The notes: generated from the sequence alone by a model not told the origin. A stretch of 64,000 bases of DNA from Planctomycetota bacterium (GCA_029245865.1 JAQWOM010000009.1:212398-276397); one strand, 5' to 3'. Counted from the stretch's first letter, positions 17,282 to 27,357 are shown. A program made the numbers and translations.

Positions 17282-19111
17282 TCAGCGAATCACGAACTGA
17301 AATGGCAAAATAGCCTGAACTCGGTCAGGTGAAATCGCAGGTCCACTTGCCATGGCTGCCCTTGCTGTGTTGAGCAAGCTACCGAAGCCCAGCATCTCGA
17401 GGAGTTCTTCTGCGGGAGTGGCCACGTGCACCATGCCGCCCATGGCATCTTCTATTTGTTCAAGGAAGTTAGGCACCTCCGGGTACTCCATCAAAGCCGC
17501 ATCAGGGCTCACTCCCCCCAACGCAGCAGCAAGATCCAGGGACTCCTCGAGCCCCCCGAGCTCATCGACGAGGCCGTTTTCAAAGGCAGCCCGCCCGGTC
17601 CATGCGCGACCCTGAGCCAGCTGACGCACACGCTCCACAGGCAATTTCCGCCCGGCGGCCACCTTGTTGATGAAATCGTCATACACCGACTCCATCCAAC
17701 TCGTGATCTTGCCCTTGAGCAAGGGTGACGGCCCATCTTTCAGGATGGACATTTGCTCTCCGTGCGGACCGCGCGCAACGACCTGAACGTTGACGCCCAT
17801 CATCTTCAAGGTCTCACTCATGTCCGGCAGCATGGACACAACACCGATCGAACCCGTAATGGTGCTTGGCTGCGCGACAATCGCGTCACAACCCATCGAG
17901 ATCCAGTAGCCGCCTGACGCAGCGACAGACCCCATCGATGAGACGACCGGCTTGCCGGCTTCCTGAACGCGCTTCACGGCTCGATAGATCATGTCGCTGG
18001 CAAGCGCACTGCCACCAGGACTGTTCACACGCAACACGACGGCCTTGCAATTGTCGTCATCGATCGTCTTTTCCAGGGCTGCGACAATCGTCTCACTACC
18101 CATCTGCGAAACATTGCCCTGAAAGTCGCTTTGGCTCTTGCCACTCGCAATCGCACCGCTTGCATACACGATGGCGACATAGGGCTCGTCGGGAGCCTCT
18201 GCCTTGGGCGGGTTCAAAAGCTGTGGCAACAACGTAAACAGCGCGAAAGGGCTCTCGAGCATCTTCTCGATATCTTCTTTCGTCCGCTCTCCGTAATTCT
18301 TCACCAGGTCAATTTTTCCACCGAACCTGTGTTCGACGAGTGCGTCGTATTCATCTCGATAAATGGTGGCGTCGATAAGCCCAGCATCGACTGCACTTTG
18401 AGGGTCAACGAACATCTCCTCAAACATTGAGCCAACCGCTTCTTGTGAGATGCCGCGGTTTCCTGCAATGAGTTCGAGAAGCTCTCCGTAGTACTCGTCG
18501 AGGATCGCCGCAAGAGTGTCACGCTGGCCCTCACTCATCGACTCCTTGGCAAAATCTTCGTAAGCCGTTTTGAAGTCACCGATGTGCAGCACTTCGAACC
18601 GCATGTCTAGCTTGGAGAACATGTCCTTGAGATACATGAGCTCCGCTGTGATGCCTTCCATCACGATCATTCCGGACGGGGGAACCACAAGCAGGTCCGC
18701 CATGCTGGCAATCATCGCGTTGCTGCGAGTGAGTGTCTCCACGTAACAGATGATCTGCTTACCTGCAGCCTTTGCCGCACGAAGCTCATCCAACATGTCA
18801 TAGGTTTTTGCCCAACCCGGAGCCGATTTGATCTTCAGCGAGATACCCGCAATCGAATCATCTTCGGCGATGTCACGAATCTGGCCGAGCTTCTGTCGAA
18901 AATTGAGTCGCGAAGGCCCCAGCGGATTGTCGACCGGCGGCTCTTCCGAAGTGTTGGAGGTAATCACGAGTTCCACGACTCGTGGGCGCGGCACTTCCGT
19001 GCCATCGGGCTCACCTTCAATCAGCGGAGCCGCAGAGACGACTGAAGCCGTCAAGGCGATGGCAGAAGCTCCAGCGAGAAGAAGCTTGGCGGCGGTGCGG
19101 ATAGCCTGCAT
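17282..19111 (-). CDS. sppA: Signal peptide peptidase SppA (long form)
   Basis: The protein has about 609 residues from the ATG at 19111 (MQAIRTAAKLLLAGASAIAL), which gives a clean N-terminal signal or anchor; 33 upstream in-frame residues are not needed. The length fits the duplicated SppA type of Gram-negative bacteria. The N-terminal half supplies the general base in IGDFKTAYEDF (Lys near residue 199). The C-terminal half supplies the nucleophile in SMGSVAASGGYW, after VNSPGGSALAS. SppA is an inner-membrane serine protease with a Ser-Lys dyad that clears signal peptides after lipoprotein and protein export. It lies downstream of the sigma factor but is separated by more than 350 bases and a strong hairpin. 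Confidence 0.93.
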   Translation of the reverse strand: MQAIRTAAKLLLAGASAIALTASVVSAAPLIEGEPDGTEVPRPRVVELVITSNTSEEPPVDNPLGPSRLNFRQKLGQIRDIAEDDSIAGISLKIKSAPGWAKTYDMLDELRAAKAAGKQIICYVETLTRSNAMIASMADLLVVPPSGMIVMEGITAELMYLKDMFSKLDMRFEVLHIGDFKTAYEDFAKESMSEGQRDTLAAILDEYYGELLELIAGNRGISQEAVGSMFEEMFVDPQSAVDAGLIDATIYRDEYDALVEHRFGGKIDLVKNYGERTKEDIEKMLESPFALFTLLPQLLNPPKAEAPDEPYVAIVYASGAIASGKSQSDFQGNVSQMGSETIVAALEKTIDDDNCKAVVLRVNSPGGSALASDMIYRAVKRVQEAGKPVVSSMGSVAASGGYWISMGCDAIVAQPSTITGSIGVVSMLPDMSETLKMMGVNVQVVARGPHGEQMSILKDGPSPLLKGKITSWMESVYDDFINKVAAGRKLPVERVRQLAQGRAWTGRAAFENGLVDELGGLEESLDLAAALGGVSPDAALMEYPEVPNFLEQIEDAMGGMVHVATPAEELLEMLGFGSLLNTARAAMASGPAISPDRVQAILPFQFVIR

Positions 19112-19469
19112 AGCGCATGATCTTTCGAGTGGCGAGGGGCCCGAGATCTGGGCACCTCTGGTCATTTCTAGATGAAGTTCGACTCGAGCTATCATCACCT
19201 TGCGAGCCACTCCGCGTGAAGAGCCATTCCTTGGCGATTCTGTGACTCATCACCCCAAGCTCATGAAAAGCACGGAGACACTCGTCGCTGGTTACAGGCA
19301 CCTGGAGCAAGCGCTCCAGGTGCCTACGGCCTGCTAGAGGAGGATGAGTGCCTCCGTGGTCGATTCATAGGACCGCGCTCCAGGCGGCCTTGCGAGTTGC
19401 CATATCCCCGCGAACGACTCTTCGTTTACATGAGAAATGCAACCTCGAGCCTTTTGCCAGCGGGCGAAC
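19112..19469. other. Intergenic region between the sigma factor and sppA
   Basis: About 358 bases with no convincing gene. It should contain the sigma-factor terminator and the sppA promoter on the minus strand. The only structure I can see is the perfect inverted repeat at 19296-19325. Confidence 0.5.
19296..19325. terminator. Perfect 13-base inverted repeat
   Basis: AGGCACCTGGAGC (19296-19308) pairs perfectly with GCTCCAGGTGCCT (19313-19325) across a 4-base loop. It lies downstream of the sigma-factor stop and could terminate its transcript. No poly-T follows, so it may instead be an operator or a structured RNA element. Confidence 0.5.
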
Positions 19470-20321
19470 TCATGCCGCGGGCAGAGATTTGAGTTCGCCA
19501 AGTTCGTCGCGCAGGACCTCAAGCGCACGCATCAAGATCTGCCGTGCACGCTCTCGGGTAACCTTGAGTTCATTGCCAATCTGTTGATATGTCCGAGCCC
19601 CTTCGCCATCGAGGCCAAAGCGCTGCTCGACTGCCTGCGCCGAGCGTTCGTCAAGATGAGCGAGCGCCGCCCGAACTCGACGGACATCCTCTTCTTGAAT
19701 CAGTTGCTGATCTGGCGTTGATCCTTCGGGGTCTTTCAGCCGGTCTGCCCAGGATTCACCATCGCTGTCTTCGGTGAGCGAGGATGCAGCTTGCCTGAAC
19801 GCACGGAGACCCGATGCAACGGCGCCCGCACTCCTGGCCGTGATAGAGAGCTCTTCCCGTATCTCGAATGGGGTAGGTGTACGCCCGAGCTTCTTTTCCA
19901 ATGCATCTTGAGTTCGCTGCCAGCGAGCAACCCGCTCAAACATCGTGGAGGGCACACGGACAAGCCTGGACTGTGACTGGGCTGTCCGGGTGAGCGACTG
20001 CCGAATCCACCACGTCGCATAGGTCGAGAACCGGAACCCTGCTTCAGGATCAAATTTTTCGACAGCGCGGATAAGCCCCAGGTTGCCCTCGGCAATGAGG
20101 TCCGCGAGGGGGACACCGCTGCGTATCCAACGGCGGGCAAGGTGGACAACGAGACGCAAGTTCGCACGGATGAAACGAGCCTTGGAGACTTCGCAACCCG
20201 CCTGAACCGCACGCCCAAGCGTCTGCTCCTCCTGGGCGGTCAGGAGCGGTGTACGTTCCAGTTCCGAGAGGTACGTTGACAGTTCAGGGTCAAAGGTCGA
20301 GTTGTATTTCTTTGGGGCCAT
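19470..20321 (-). CDS. Sigma-70 family RNA polymerase sigma factor (group 2-type)
   Basis: This 283-residue protein starts at an ATG preceded by a near-perfect AAAGGAGG ribosome-binding site. Region 1.2 (YLSELERTPLLTAQEE), region 2 (RANLRLVVHLARRW, GNLGLIRAVEKFDPEAGF, FSTYATWWIRQSL) and region 4 (RTYQQIGNELKVTRERARQI) are all well conserved. It lacks the long N-terminal region 1.1 of housekeeping sigma factors, which makes it a short group 2 type such as RpoS or cyanobacterial SigB-like proteins. It would direct RNA polymerase to a general stress or alternative regulon with RpoD-like promoters. It diverges from a lipoprotein gene. Confidence 0.9.
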   Translation of the reverse strand: MAPKKYNSTFDPELSTYLSELERTPLLTAQEEQTLGRAVQAGCEVSKARFIRANLRLVVHLARRWIRSGVPLADLIAEGNLGLIRAVEKFDPEAGFRFSTYATWWIRQSLTRTAQSQSRLVRVPSTMFERVARWQRTQDALEKKLGRTPTPFEIREELSITARSAGAVASGLRAFRQAASSLTEDSDGESWADRLKDPEGSTPDQQLIQEEDVRRVRAALAHLDERSAQAVEQRFGLDGEGARTYQQIGNELKVTRERARQILMRALEVLRDELGELKSLPAA

Positions 20322-20719
20322 GTGAACCTCCTTTAGCTCCGGAATGCGGGGCCGGGGTATCCGGCCTCACTTGGAACGCGAGAACAGAGCAAAGAACCCG
20401 CAGCAGATTTCTCAAAGATCAGCCGTTCTGCCTCCAAGGCCCCAAAAGGCGGGGTGCGCGGCCAAAATCGGCGCAGGAGAGCCTGAGGAGAAATCCACGG
20501 CCCAAGGCCACCCCGGAATCGAGAGATCCGCCTGCTCTAGGCCGGGGCACGGCGAGCGAGCCGATCTGCTCCCGACATGATCACAGCCGTTCCGTGAACA
20601 CCAAAAGCCGGCTCAGCAGGGACCTCGAGTCGAGCCGCAAATCTCTTTCATTACCTGGATTCAGGCTCAGAAAGGACGAGGCTTGCAGCCGGTCAGTCTG
20701 CCCTTCAGGATGCAACGCC
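20322..20719. other. Divergent intergenic region
   Basis: About 398 bases between the sigma-factor start and the lipoprotein start. Apart from the strong Shine-Dalgarno of the sigma gene at its left end I see no gene, repeat or clear hairpin. Both promoters should lie here. Confidence 0.5.
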
Positions 20720-21487
20720 ATGCTCCGTACTGTTTTCCTGTTTCTTGCAGGTGCGCTGACCGTCACCTCACCCGGCTGCACGTACTTTCGGCATCTCGGC
20801 AAGGATGCGTCAGAGACTGTGCACGTCGGAGTCGGGGCCTCTCTCGTACCTGGCATCTACCTCCGCGCCCAGGCCCCCGTGTTCGGCACCAGCGTGGGCT
20901 ATCTTCCGCACGCAACCTATGTCGGCTCTGACTACGGATACACATCCATCTGGAGACAGGCTGCTGCTGGCGTCGTGGCGGGCGGCCAAATGGTCCGTAC
21001 GCATCTCGACGCAGACATTGGCAAGTACTGGAATGGATATCTTGCCGACGCCTATCTCGACCAATCGCACTATCTGATCCTGAATGTCGTGGCCGTCGAC
21101 AAACGATCTTCGCTCGGTAAGCAGACCATCCCCCTCACTAAATTTGGCGGAGGAGTTCACGTTCTCTTTGTCGGTGCTCAATTTGGTGTCGACTTCGTGC
21201 AGGCCCTGGATCTGGTCACCGGGGTCTTTGGCTGGGACATGCTGGGCGACAACGACTTCCATCCCGAGCAAACCGAGTCGGCAGACCAGCTTGAGAACGC
21301 CGAAGTCTTCGAGAGCATGGAAGCTGCCGAAACACTTGAAGACACGGAAGCCGCGGACGAGCAGAAACCCGACGTGCTCGAAGGTACGACTGACATCACC
21401 ACCAAGCACTGGCACAGAGCGTATTCAAACCTGCGGCAACGCAGTCTGACCCAGATCAACAGCACAAGACACGGACGTATGAGTTGA
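20720..21487 (+). CDS. Lipoprotein of unknown function
   Basis: The protein has about 255 residues. The ATG at 20720 begins MLRTVFLFLAGALTVTSPGC, a lipoprotein signal; the 157 in-frame residues upstream look non-coding. The mature N-terminal half is rich in Gly, Tyr and Val (VHVGVGASLVPGIYLRAQAP, VGYLPHATYVGSDYGYTS) and looks beta-structured. From about residue 185 an acidic, Glu-rich stretch (ESADQLENAEVFESMEAAETL) with a heptad-like pattern suggests a coiled segment. No known family was recognised. It lies 39 bases upstream of the glutamate dehydrogenase start on the same strand. Confidence 0.65.
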   Translation: MLRTVFLFLAGALTVTSPGCTYFRHLGKDASETVHVGVGASLVPGIYLRAQAPVFGTSVGYLPHATYVGSDYGYTSIWRQAAAGVVAGGQMVRTHLDADIGKYWNGYLADAYLDQSHYLILNVVAVDKRSSLGKQTIPLTKFGGGVHVLFVGAQFGVDFVQALDLVTGVFGWDMLGDNDFHPEQTESADQLENAEVFESMEAAETLEDTEAADEQKPDVLEGTTDITTKHWHRAYSNLRQRSLTQINSTRHGRMS

Positions 21488-21526
21488 TGACCTTTTCTAC
21501 ACCTTCACGATCATCGAGAATTGCCG

Positions 21527-22891
21527 ATGCCTAGCCAGCTGAGCTCCGAAGCCCAAAAAGACCTGCATAAATTCATGGCTGGGCTCATCGAGCGGAATCC
21601 ACACGAGCCCGAGTTCCATCAGGCCGTCCAGGAAGTCGCCGAGTCCATCATTCCGTTCACTCTGGCCCATCCGGTCTACAGAGACGCGCAGATCCTGGAA
21701 CGTATGACCGAGCCGGATCGCATCGTGATCTTTCGCGTGACCTGGGAAGACGACGAAGGCAATGTTCGCGTGAATCGCGCGTGGCGCGTCCAGTTCAACA
21801 ACTCCATCGGCCCATACAAAGGTGGCCTTCGCTTTGATAAATCTCTGACGCTGAGCGTCCTCAAGTTTCTCGGCTTCGAGCAAGTCTTCAAGAACAGCCT
21901 CACCACACTTCCAATGGGTGGAGGCAAGGGCGGTTCAAACTTCAATCCGAAAGGCAAATCCGACCGCGAAGTGATGCGCTTCTGCCAGGCCATGATGACC
22001 GAGATGTATCGGCACATTGGCCCGGAGACAGACGTTCCGGCAGGCGACATCGGTGTGGGATCCCGAGAGATCAGCTTTCTCTACGGACAGTACAAGCGGT
22101 TGATGAACCGATTCCATAGCACCATCACGGGCAAAGGCCTCAGCTATGGCGGCAGCCTCATGCGCACAGAAGCCACAGGCTACGGCTGCGCCTATTTTCT
22201 CAAGAACATGCTCGAACACCGTGGCGATGGAGTCGAAGGCAAGACAGCCCTCGTTTCCGGATCAGGAAACGTGGCGATCTATGCCATCGAAAAGCTGAAT
22301 GAACTCGGCGCTCGCTGCGTGACCGCTTCAGATCGCAACGGATTGCTCTACGACCCGAACGGCATCCAGGATGAAAAGCTCGCCTTCCTCAAGGATCTCA
22401 AGGAGGTTCGGCGCGGAAGCCTTGCAGAGTACGCCGAAAAATTCGGGTGTGAATTCCATGCGGGCAAACGGCCTTGGTCTGTTCCAGGCCAACTGGCCGT
22501 GCCCTGCGCCACACAAAATGAGCTCAGCGGGGATGATGCACGGACTCTCGTGAAAAACGGCGCTCTCGCCGTGGCCGAGGGGGCCAACATGCCCACCGAG
22601 CTTGAGGGCGTGCACGTCTTTCGAGAAGCGCGCACGATGTTTGCACCGGGCAAGGCGGCCAATGCGGGCGGTGTCGCCGTCTCAGGCCTGGAGCAAAGCC
22701 AGAATGCGCAACGCCTGTCGTGGTCGCGTGAAGAAGTCGACCAACGCCTTCAGAAAATCATGGGCGACATTCATGAACAGTGCGTCACCCATGGGGAAGC
22801 CAAGGACGGCAACGTGCGCTATGTCGCAGGTGCCAATGTCGCAGGCTTTCTCAAGGTCGCTGACGCCATGCTGGCCTTCGGTGTCATCTAA
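21527..22891 (+). CDS. gdhA: NADP-type glutamate dehydrogenase
   Basis: The protein has about 454 residues, the usual length of hexameric bacterial GdhA. The ATG at 21527 is preferred over a TTG at 21521. Substrate-binding motifs are PYKGGLRFDKS and LPMGGGKGG (catalytic and 2-oxoglutarate-binding lysines), and TDVPAGDIGVG carries the conserved Asp. The Rossmann domain follows with ALVSGSGNVAIYAIEKL, which places it in the NADPH-dependent assimilatory type. It makes glutamate from 2-oxoglutarate, ammonium and NADPH. It converges with the molybdopterin oxidoreductase gene with only about 15 bases between stops. Confidence 0.95.
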   Translation: MPSQLSSEAQKDLHKFMAGLIERNPHEPEFHQAVQEVAESIIPFTLAHPVYRDAQILERMTEPDRIVIFRVTWEDDEGNVRVNRAWRVQFNNSIGPYKGGLRFDKSLTLSVLKFLGFEQVFKNSLTTLPMGGGKGGSNFNPKGKSDREVMRFCQAMMTEMYRHIGPETDVPAGDIGVGSREISFLYGQYKRLMNRFHSTITGKGLSYGGSLMRTEATGYGCAYFLKNMLEHRGDGVEGKTALVSGSGNVAIYAIEKLNELGARCVTASDRNGLLYDPNGIQDEKLAFLKDLKEVRRGSLAEYAEKFGCEFHAGKRPWSVPGQLAVPCATQNELSGDDARTLVKNGALAVAEGANMPTELEGVHVFREARTMFAPGKAANAGGVAVSGLEQSQNAQRLSWSREEVDQRLQKIMGDIHEQCVTHGEAKDGNVRYVAGANVAGFLKVADAMLAFGVI

Positions 22892-22906
22892 AAGGTAACC
22901 GAAAGC

Positions 22907-25720
22907 TCAGATTCGGAACGCCTCGTCGACAGGCCTCAGAGGCCTGTTCATCCAGAGCGGTCGGCGCAAACCGCCGGGCCCTGGGGCAGGCTTTGTCATG
23001 GCACGCCACTCTTCATAAACCTCACGCGACTTTGCCGTGTCTACGAAGACATCGCCGTAGCGGTCTTCCTCATGCGCCGAGGTGACTGTGACCTTCTGAT
23101 GCCAACAGTGCATGCCTGAAAGAGGGTCAGGCTGTACAGGGAAAGTCATGTTCTGGTGAACACCGGTCTCCGTCCACCAGACCCGTTCGCTATCGGGATC
23201 ATCACTCTTGTAAGCACCAGCCTTTTCTTTCTGCCTGAACAGAAAAGTGCTCCCGTCACGCTGAATGTCCACAAGCGCACTTGCACGACGCTGCCCACCG
23301 ATTTCTCGGTGCATGCGCCAACGACCTACGTGGTGACTCGCCGCGACAATGCCCGGGTGAATGCCCTCTGTGACCCACGCTCGAATCACGAAATAACCGA
23401 TAGCTGTCGTGACACGTGCGAGCCCACCATTGGCAACGCCAAGTGCAACGGCGTCTTCCGGGTGAATCCACAGTGGGTTGGTGTGACTGATCTCTTGCAG
23501 CCACTTTGCATTACCGGAACGCGTGTGAATGAGGGTCGGCAATCGAAACGTCGGCATCAGGACGCGTTCGCCTGCATCCATGTCCAGATTCTCTCGATGC
23601 ACCTGACTATGGATGTAGCCCGGCACAGAGAGATCGCCGAAGCCCCATTCTTCTAACGTCGGCGAGAAAAACTCGAGCTTTCCACTGGGCGTCTTGAAGC
23701 CAACCTTCTTCTCACCACTGTCCAGTTCGACACCGCCGCCTTCGGGTGCATCCGTCTCGTAACGGCGCTGTCCCGCGTAGGGCACACCAAAAGCTCCGAA
23801 ACGTCGCATGTACTCCAAGGGAGTGCAGCCAGCGGTGGCCGCAGCTTCGGGCAATCCCGGGACGCTGTTCTCGAAGATGTCGCCAAAGTACTCGTCAACG
23901 CTCACCGGCTGACCGGGGTTCGCCTTACTTTCAAAGTACTTGCGAATGCCCTGACTTCCGTCGGGGTCAATGCGCCAGGTGAGTGCAATCCAGAACTCAG
24001 ACTCCTCCCAGACCTGGCCAGGGTTCGTGCCCAACGTGGTGTCCTGTGGCTGCCCGGACTGCCGCAGGTACTCGCGGCCGACTGGCTGACGAAAACCGAT
24101 CCACGTCCCGGCGTGCGTCTCCTGGCTCATGATGTCGTGCCGTTCCGGGCCGAGTCCCATGGGCAGCACCCAGTCAGCCCACTGTGCAGACTCCGACCAG
24201 ATCGGTGTCAGCGCAACGTGACATCCGATTCGCTTCTCATCCTCGAGCATCTCGATCCACGAACAACCGTCGGGGTTAGTCCAGACCGGGTTGTAAACAC
24301 GCGTGAAATACGTGTCGATTCGTGCGTCCTGGTCACGCAGCAAATGCGGAAGCAGAAAACTCATCTCGTAGTGCGCAAGTGGGTACTCGCGCGGCCAGTG
24401 ACGTTCGTTCCAGCGCGTGATCGGCGGTGGATTCTCCGTGGGATGAGGAACAAATTTATCCCAGCTATTCGGGTTGAGACCTCCCTGCGTACCAACACTT
24501 CCAGAGAGCACATGCAGGAAAAGTAACGCCCGTGCGACTTGCCAGCCGCCGAGATGTCCGGCGGCCGTGTTGCGCCACAGATGGCTGCTAAATCGGCTGC
24601 CCGCCTCAGCAATCTCATCCGCCAACTTCATCACCGTGTCCAACGGGACGTGGCATTCCTGCGCGACAAACTCAGGCGTGTAGTCCACATACAGGTGCTG
24701 GAGCTTCTCGACGAAACTCTCAAAGGTCCCGTCACCTTCCGCGTCATGCACCTCGAGGTACTCTTTCCAGTTGACCCAGCGCTTGAGAAATTCGGCGTCG
24801 AAACGCCCTGAACGCAGCAACTCTCGAGCAACGCCCAGCAACATGGCGGCCTCGGTCCCAGGCCAGGGCGAAATCCAATGGTTGGCGTGGCTTGCCGTGT
24901 TCGAGAGGCGAACATCGACCACAGCCATGCGCGCACCCGACTCCTTGGCCGCAATGATTCGTTGGGCATGCGGATTGAAATAGTGCCCCGTCTCGAGATG
25001 CGCCGACAGCAGCAGCATGAACTTGGTGCCCGAGTAGTCCGGAGACGGTCGATCTGCTCCGAACCACAACGCATAACCAAGCCGAGCGCCTGCACTGCAA
25101 ACGTTGGTGTGGCTGTTGTGCCCATCGACACCCCAGGCCTGGAGCATGCGCATCACAAAGTTATCTTCACCTGGGCGCCCCACGTGATAGACGACCTCGT
25201 CCTGTCGCTCTTCGGCGAAAGCTTTGCGGATGCGGCCGCCAATGTCGTCAAGCGCCTCGTCCCAGGTCGCTTCGCGGAACTTGCCGGAGCCGCGTGGACC
25301 ATCACGCTTCAAGGGCGTCAGGATTCGCTCGGTATCTTGCACCTGATTGATCGTGGCCGGCCCTTTGGCGCAAGTTCGCCCACGGCTGCCTGGATGCACC
25401 GGATTGCCTTCGAACTTGGCGATGTCTCCCGTCTCTTTGTCGACGAAAGCCAGAAGGCCGCAGGCCGATTCACAGTTGAAACAGATCGTGGGCACGCAAC
25501 GATAGTGGCGTTCTTTGCGACGCGGCCAAGCAGTTGCATCAAGCTCAGTCCAGTCGTCCCAGTGCTCTGGCGCTGGGCCGACTGCCAGTTCCCAGGGCGA
25601 TGGACGACCGCCTGGCGGGACACAGGGTGGCGCAGTCGGTGCAAGCGATGCATCCGGAGTCATGCCAGCTTCCGACCCAGGATCAGGTAAAGGAGCATCG
25701 TTCGAATGGGCGTTGCTCAT
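22907..25720 (-). CDS. Molybdopterin oxidoreductase catalytic subunit (SoeA/PsrA-like)
   Basis: This 937-residue protein of the DMSO-reductase superfamily has [4Fe-4S] ligands in C80-x2-C83-x3-C87 (ICFNCESACG) and C117 (GRTCAKG). NVCSAGARLGYALWFG is likely the Mo-ligand region, and the C-terminal MGD-binding domain follows (NPLWIHPEDAVALGV). There is no twin-arginine signal, only a 70-residue Pro-rich N-terminus. This suggests a cytoplasm-facing enzyme as in SoeABC sulfite dehydrogenase, rather than exported PsrA/PhsA. Its neighbours are an FeS-NrfD fusion starting 43 bases upstream and a lipoprotein. The substrate is not proven; a sulfur oxyanion is the most likely guess. Confidence 0.82.
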   Translation of the reverse strand: MSNAHSNDAPLPDPGSEAGMTPDASLAPTAPPCVPPGGRPSPWELAVGPAPEHWDDWTELDATAWPRRKERHYRCVPTICFNCESACGLLAFVDKETGDIAKFEGNPVHPGSRGRTCAKGPATINQVQDTERILTPLKRDGPRGSGKFREATWDEALDDIGGRIRKAFAEERQDEVVYHVGRPGEDNFVMRMLQAWGVDGHNSHTNVCSAGARLGYALWFGADRPSPDYSGTKFMLLLSAHLETGHYFNPHAQRIIAAKESGARMAVVDVRLSNTASHANHWISPWPGTEAAMLLGVARELLRSGRFDAEFLKRWVNWKEYLEVHDAEGDGTFESFVEKLQHLYVDYTPEFVAQECHVPLDTVMKLADEIAEAGSRFSSHLWRNTAAGHLGGWQVARALLFLHVLSGSVGTQGGLNPNSWDKFVPHPTENPPPITRWNERHWPREYPLAHYEMSFLLPHLLRDQDARIDTYFTRVYNPVWTNPDGCSWIEMLEDEKRIGCHVALTPIWSESAQWADWVLPMGLGPERHDIMSQETHAGTWIGFRQPVGREYLRQSGQPQDTTLGTNPGQVWEESEFWIALTWRIDPDGSQGIRKYFESKANPGQPVSVDEYFGDIFENSVPGLPEAAATAGCTPLEYMRRFGAFGVPYAGQRRYETDAPEGGGVELDSGEKKVGFKTPSGKLEFFSPTLEEWGFGDLSVPGYIHSQVHRENLDMDAGERVLMPTFRLPTLIHTRSGNAKWLQEISHTNPLWIHPEDAVALGVANGGLARVTTAIGYFVIRAWVTEGIHPGIVAASHHVGRWRMHREIGGQRRASALVDIQRDGSTFLFRQKEKAGAYKSDDPDSERVWWTETGVHQNMTFPVQPDPLSGMHCWHQKVTVTSAHEEDRYGDVFVDTAKSREVYEEWRAMTKPAPGPGGLRRPLWMNRPLRPVDEAFRI

Positions 25721-25763
25721 GGTGTGGCGTCTCGGAATGCGCGAAATCGGCGACCGTGATTCA

Positions 25764-27326
25764 TCAACTGATCTTCAAGGCCTGCCCGGCGCGAACAAAG
25801 CAGTCCTTCTCCACATAGAGGCCCGCAAGCGCCAGCACACCCGCCACGATGAGAAGTGGCCCCGAAGATGCAACAAACAGCAGCACCAAGGGCAGCACCA
25901 CCCCAACACCCAGACCAGCGATCCAGTGGCGGCGCGCGTAAGGCCCGTGCTTCAAAAGTCGGACGACCCGCCCAAATTCTTCCTCACGGCCGACTGGCGC
26001 CATGCGCCCCTCGGACGTGGTGAGCACTGCGTGCATGAGCAGAGACACGAGCAAGACGTCTCCGAACAACTTGGTTGCTGCGGGTGACAACTCGAGCAAG
26101 CCAGACATCGCGAGCAAACAAGCACTGCCTGCCACAACAGCCTGAGCCAAAAGATGCACGGCGTAACCTCGCTTCATCCACAAGACGCGACCCTTCGCCT
26201 GGGCAAATAACCAGGCGGTGTACGCGGCACTGAGCCCACCCAGAAGCATGGTCAACAATGACAAACCCCAGCCCAGCGCGCCGGATGGCGAATAACCGAG
26301 GAGGCCCAGCACGAGCCAGGTGAAAAGCATCATTCCGTACCCCATGAGAATGAAACTTCCCTTGGCAAGCCATGAATCCCAATTGGGGCGCAGCATGATC
26401 TTGAGAAAGCGTTCAGGACGCTTGAGGTCTGCGACCAACAACACCAGCGTGAGACCCAAAAAAATCGACGCGAGCACGGGAACTGCAATGGGAGCACGCA
26501 CGCCAGAAAATTCACCGTCGACGGCTTCCAGGCCGAACGGTGAAAGCAATGCAGTCCCCACGAGAAACACACCCGCAGCGAGTGATTTGAAGAAGAGATA
26601 GCCCGTGATGGCGCTTCCCCACAGCGGCTGCCGATTCACGTCGTAGGTCGTGCGCGCCGAGTGCTCACTCTCCGCCTGATCTTCCATGGCATTGAACAGT
26701 TCCGCATCCATCTGCGGCCCAGCGCTTTGCTGCGACCACAAAAAACCGCCCGCTGCATTGGTCAATGCCGGGTCAATGCCTGCAGCAGAGGCATCGCGGT
26801 ACATCACATTGGGCTTCGTGCCAGCCTCCGGCTTGCGCACCTTCAGATCAAAATCGTGCGCCATGGTCGAAACGCGGCTGTTCGCATCATGGAAGTCACC
26901 GGGAACAATCGCTTCTGTCGGGCAAACAACAGCACAAGCTGGCGCGAGCCCTTGCTCCACTCGATGTGCGCAGAAGTGGCACTTTTCGGCGGTTCCCGAG
27001 GATTCATTCAAGTAGATCGCATCGTAGGGGCAGCCCTGCATACAGGCTTTGCATCCGATGCAAATATCGTGGTCGATGTCGACGATGCCATCGGTGCGCT
27101 TGTCGAGCGCCGTCACCGGGCAGATTGTGACGCAGGGTGCCTCCGTGCACTGATTACATCGAAGTACAGTGAAGGAGCGCTTGACCTCGGGGAAATTCCC
27201 CTCTTCCGTGTACTTCACCCATGTCCGAAAGTCGCCCAGCGGAACATCGTTCTCAGATTTGCAGGCAACCGTGCAGGCATGGCAGCCAATGCACCGCGTC
27301 ATATCGAGAACGAAACCAAGCTGCAA
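25764..27326 (-). CDS. Fused iron-sulfur (SoeB-like) and NrfD-type membrane subunit
   Basis: This 520-residue fusion has an N-terminal domain of about 200 residues with four ferredoxin-type clusters (CIGCHACTVACK, CNQCTEAPC, CIGCKACMQGC and CHFC with CAVVC), of the DmsB/NrfC/SoeB kind. After a linker of about 50 residues, eight hydrophobic helices from about 245 to 515 form an NrfD/PsrC-type quinone-reactive membrane subunit. In most organisms these are two genes. Electrons would pass between the molybdopterin active site, the clusters and the quinone pool in one chain. It starts 31 bases after the small lipoprotein gene and precedes the catalytic subunit. Confidence 0.85.
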   Translation of the reverse strand: MQLGFVLDMTRCIGCHACTVACKSENDVPLGDFRTWVKYTEEGNFPEVKRSFTVLRCNQCTEAPCVTICPVTALDKRTDGIVDIDHDICIGCKACMQGCPYDAIYLNESSGTAEKCHFCAHRVEQGLAPACAVVCPTEAIVPGDFHDANSRVSTMAHDFDLKVRKPEAGTKPNVMYRDASAAGIDPALTNAAGGFLWSQQSAGPQMDAELFNAMEDQAESEHSARTTYDVNRQPLWGSAITGYLFFKSLAAGVFLVGTALLSPFGLEAVDGEFSGVRAPIAVPVLASIFLGLTLVLLVADLKRPERFLKIMLRPNWDSWLAKGSFILMGYGMMLFTWLVLGLLGYSPSGALGWGLSLLTMLLGGLSAAYTAWLFAQAKGRVLWMKRGYAVHLLAQAVVAGSACLLAMSGLLELSPAATKLFGDVLLVSLLMHAVLTTSEGRMAPVGREEEFGRVVRLLKHGPYARRHWIAGLGVGVVLPLVLLFVASSGPLLIVAGVLALAGLYVEKDCFVRAGQALKIS

Positions 27327-27357
27327 AAGAGAGCCCCCAAACGATGCTCAGCAGTAA

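Noticed and set aside
24878-25690. Plus-strand open frame of about 270 residues inside the molybdopterin gene
   Set aside because: It is a shadow of a long, well-supported gene on the other strand.
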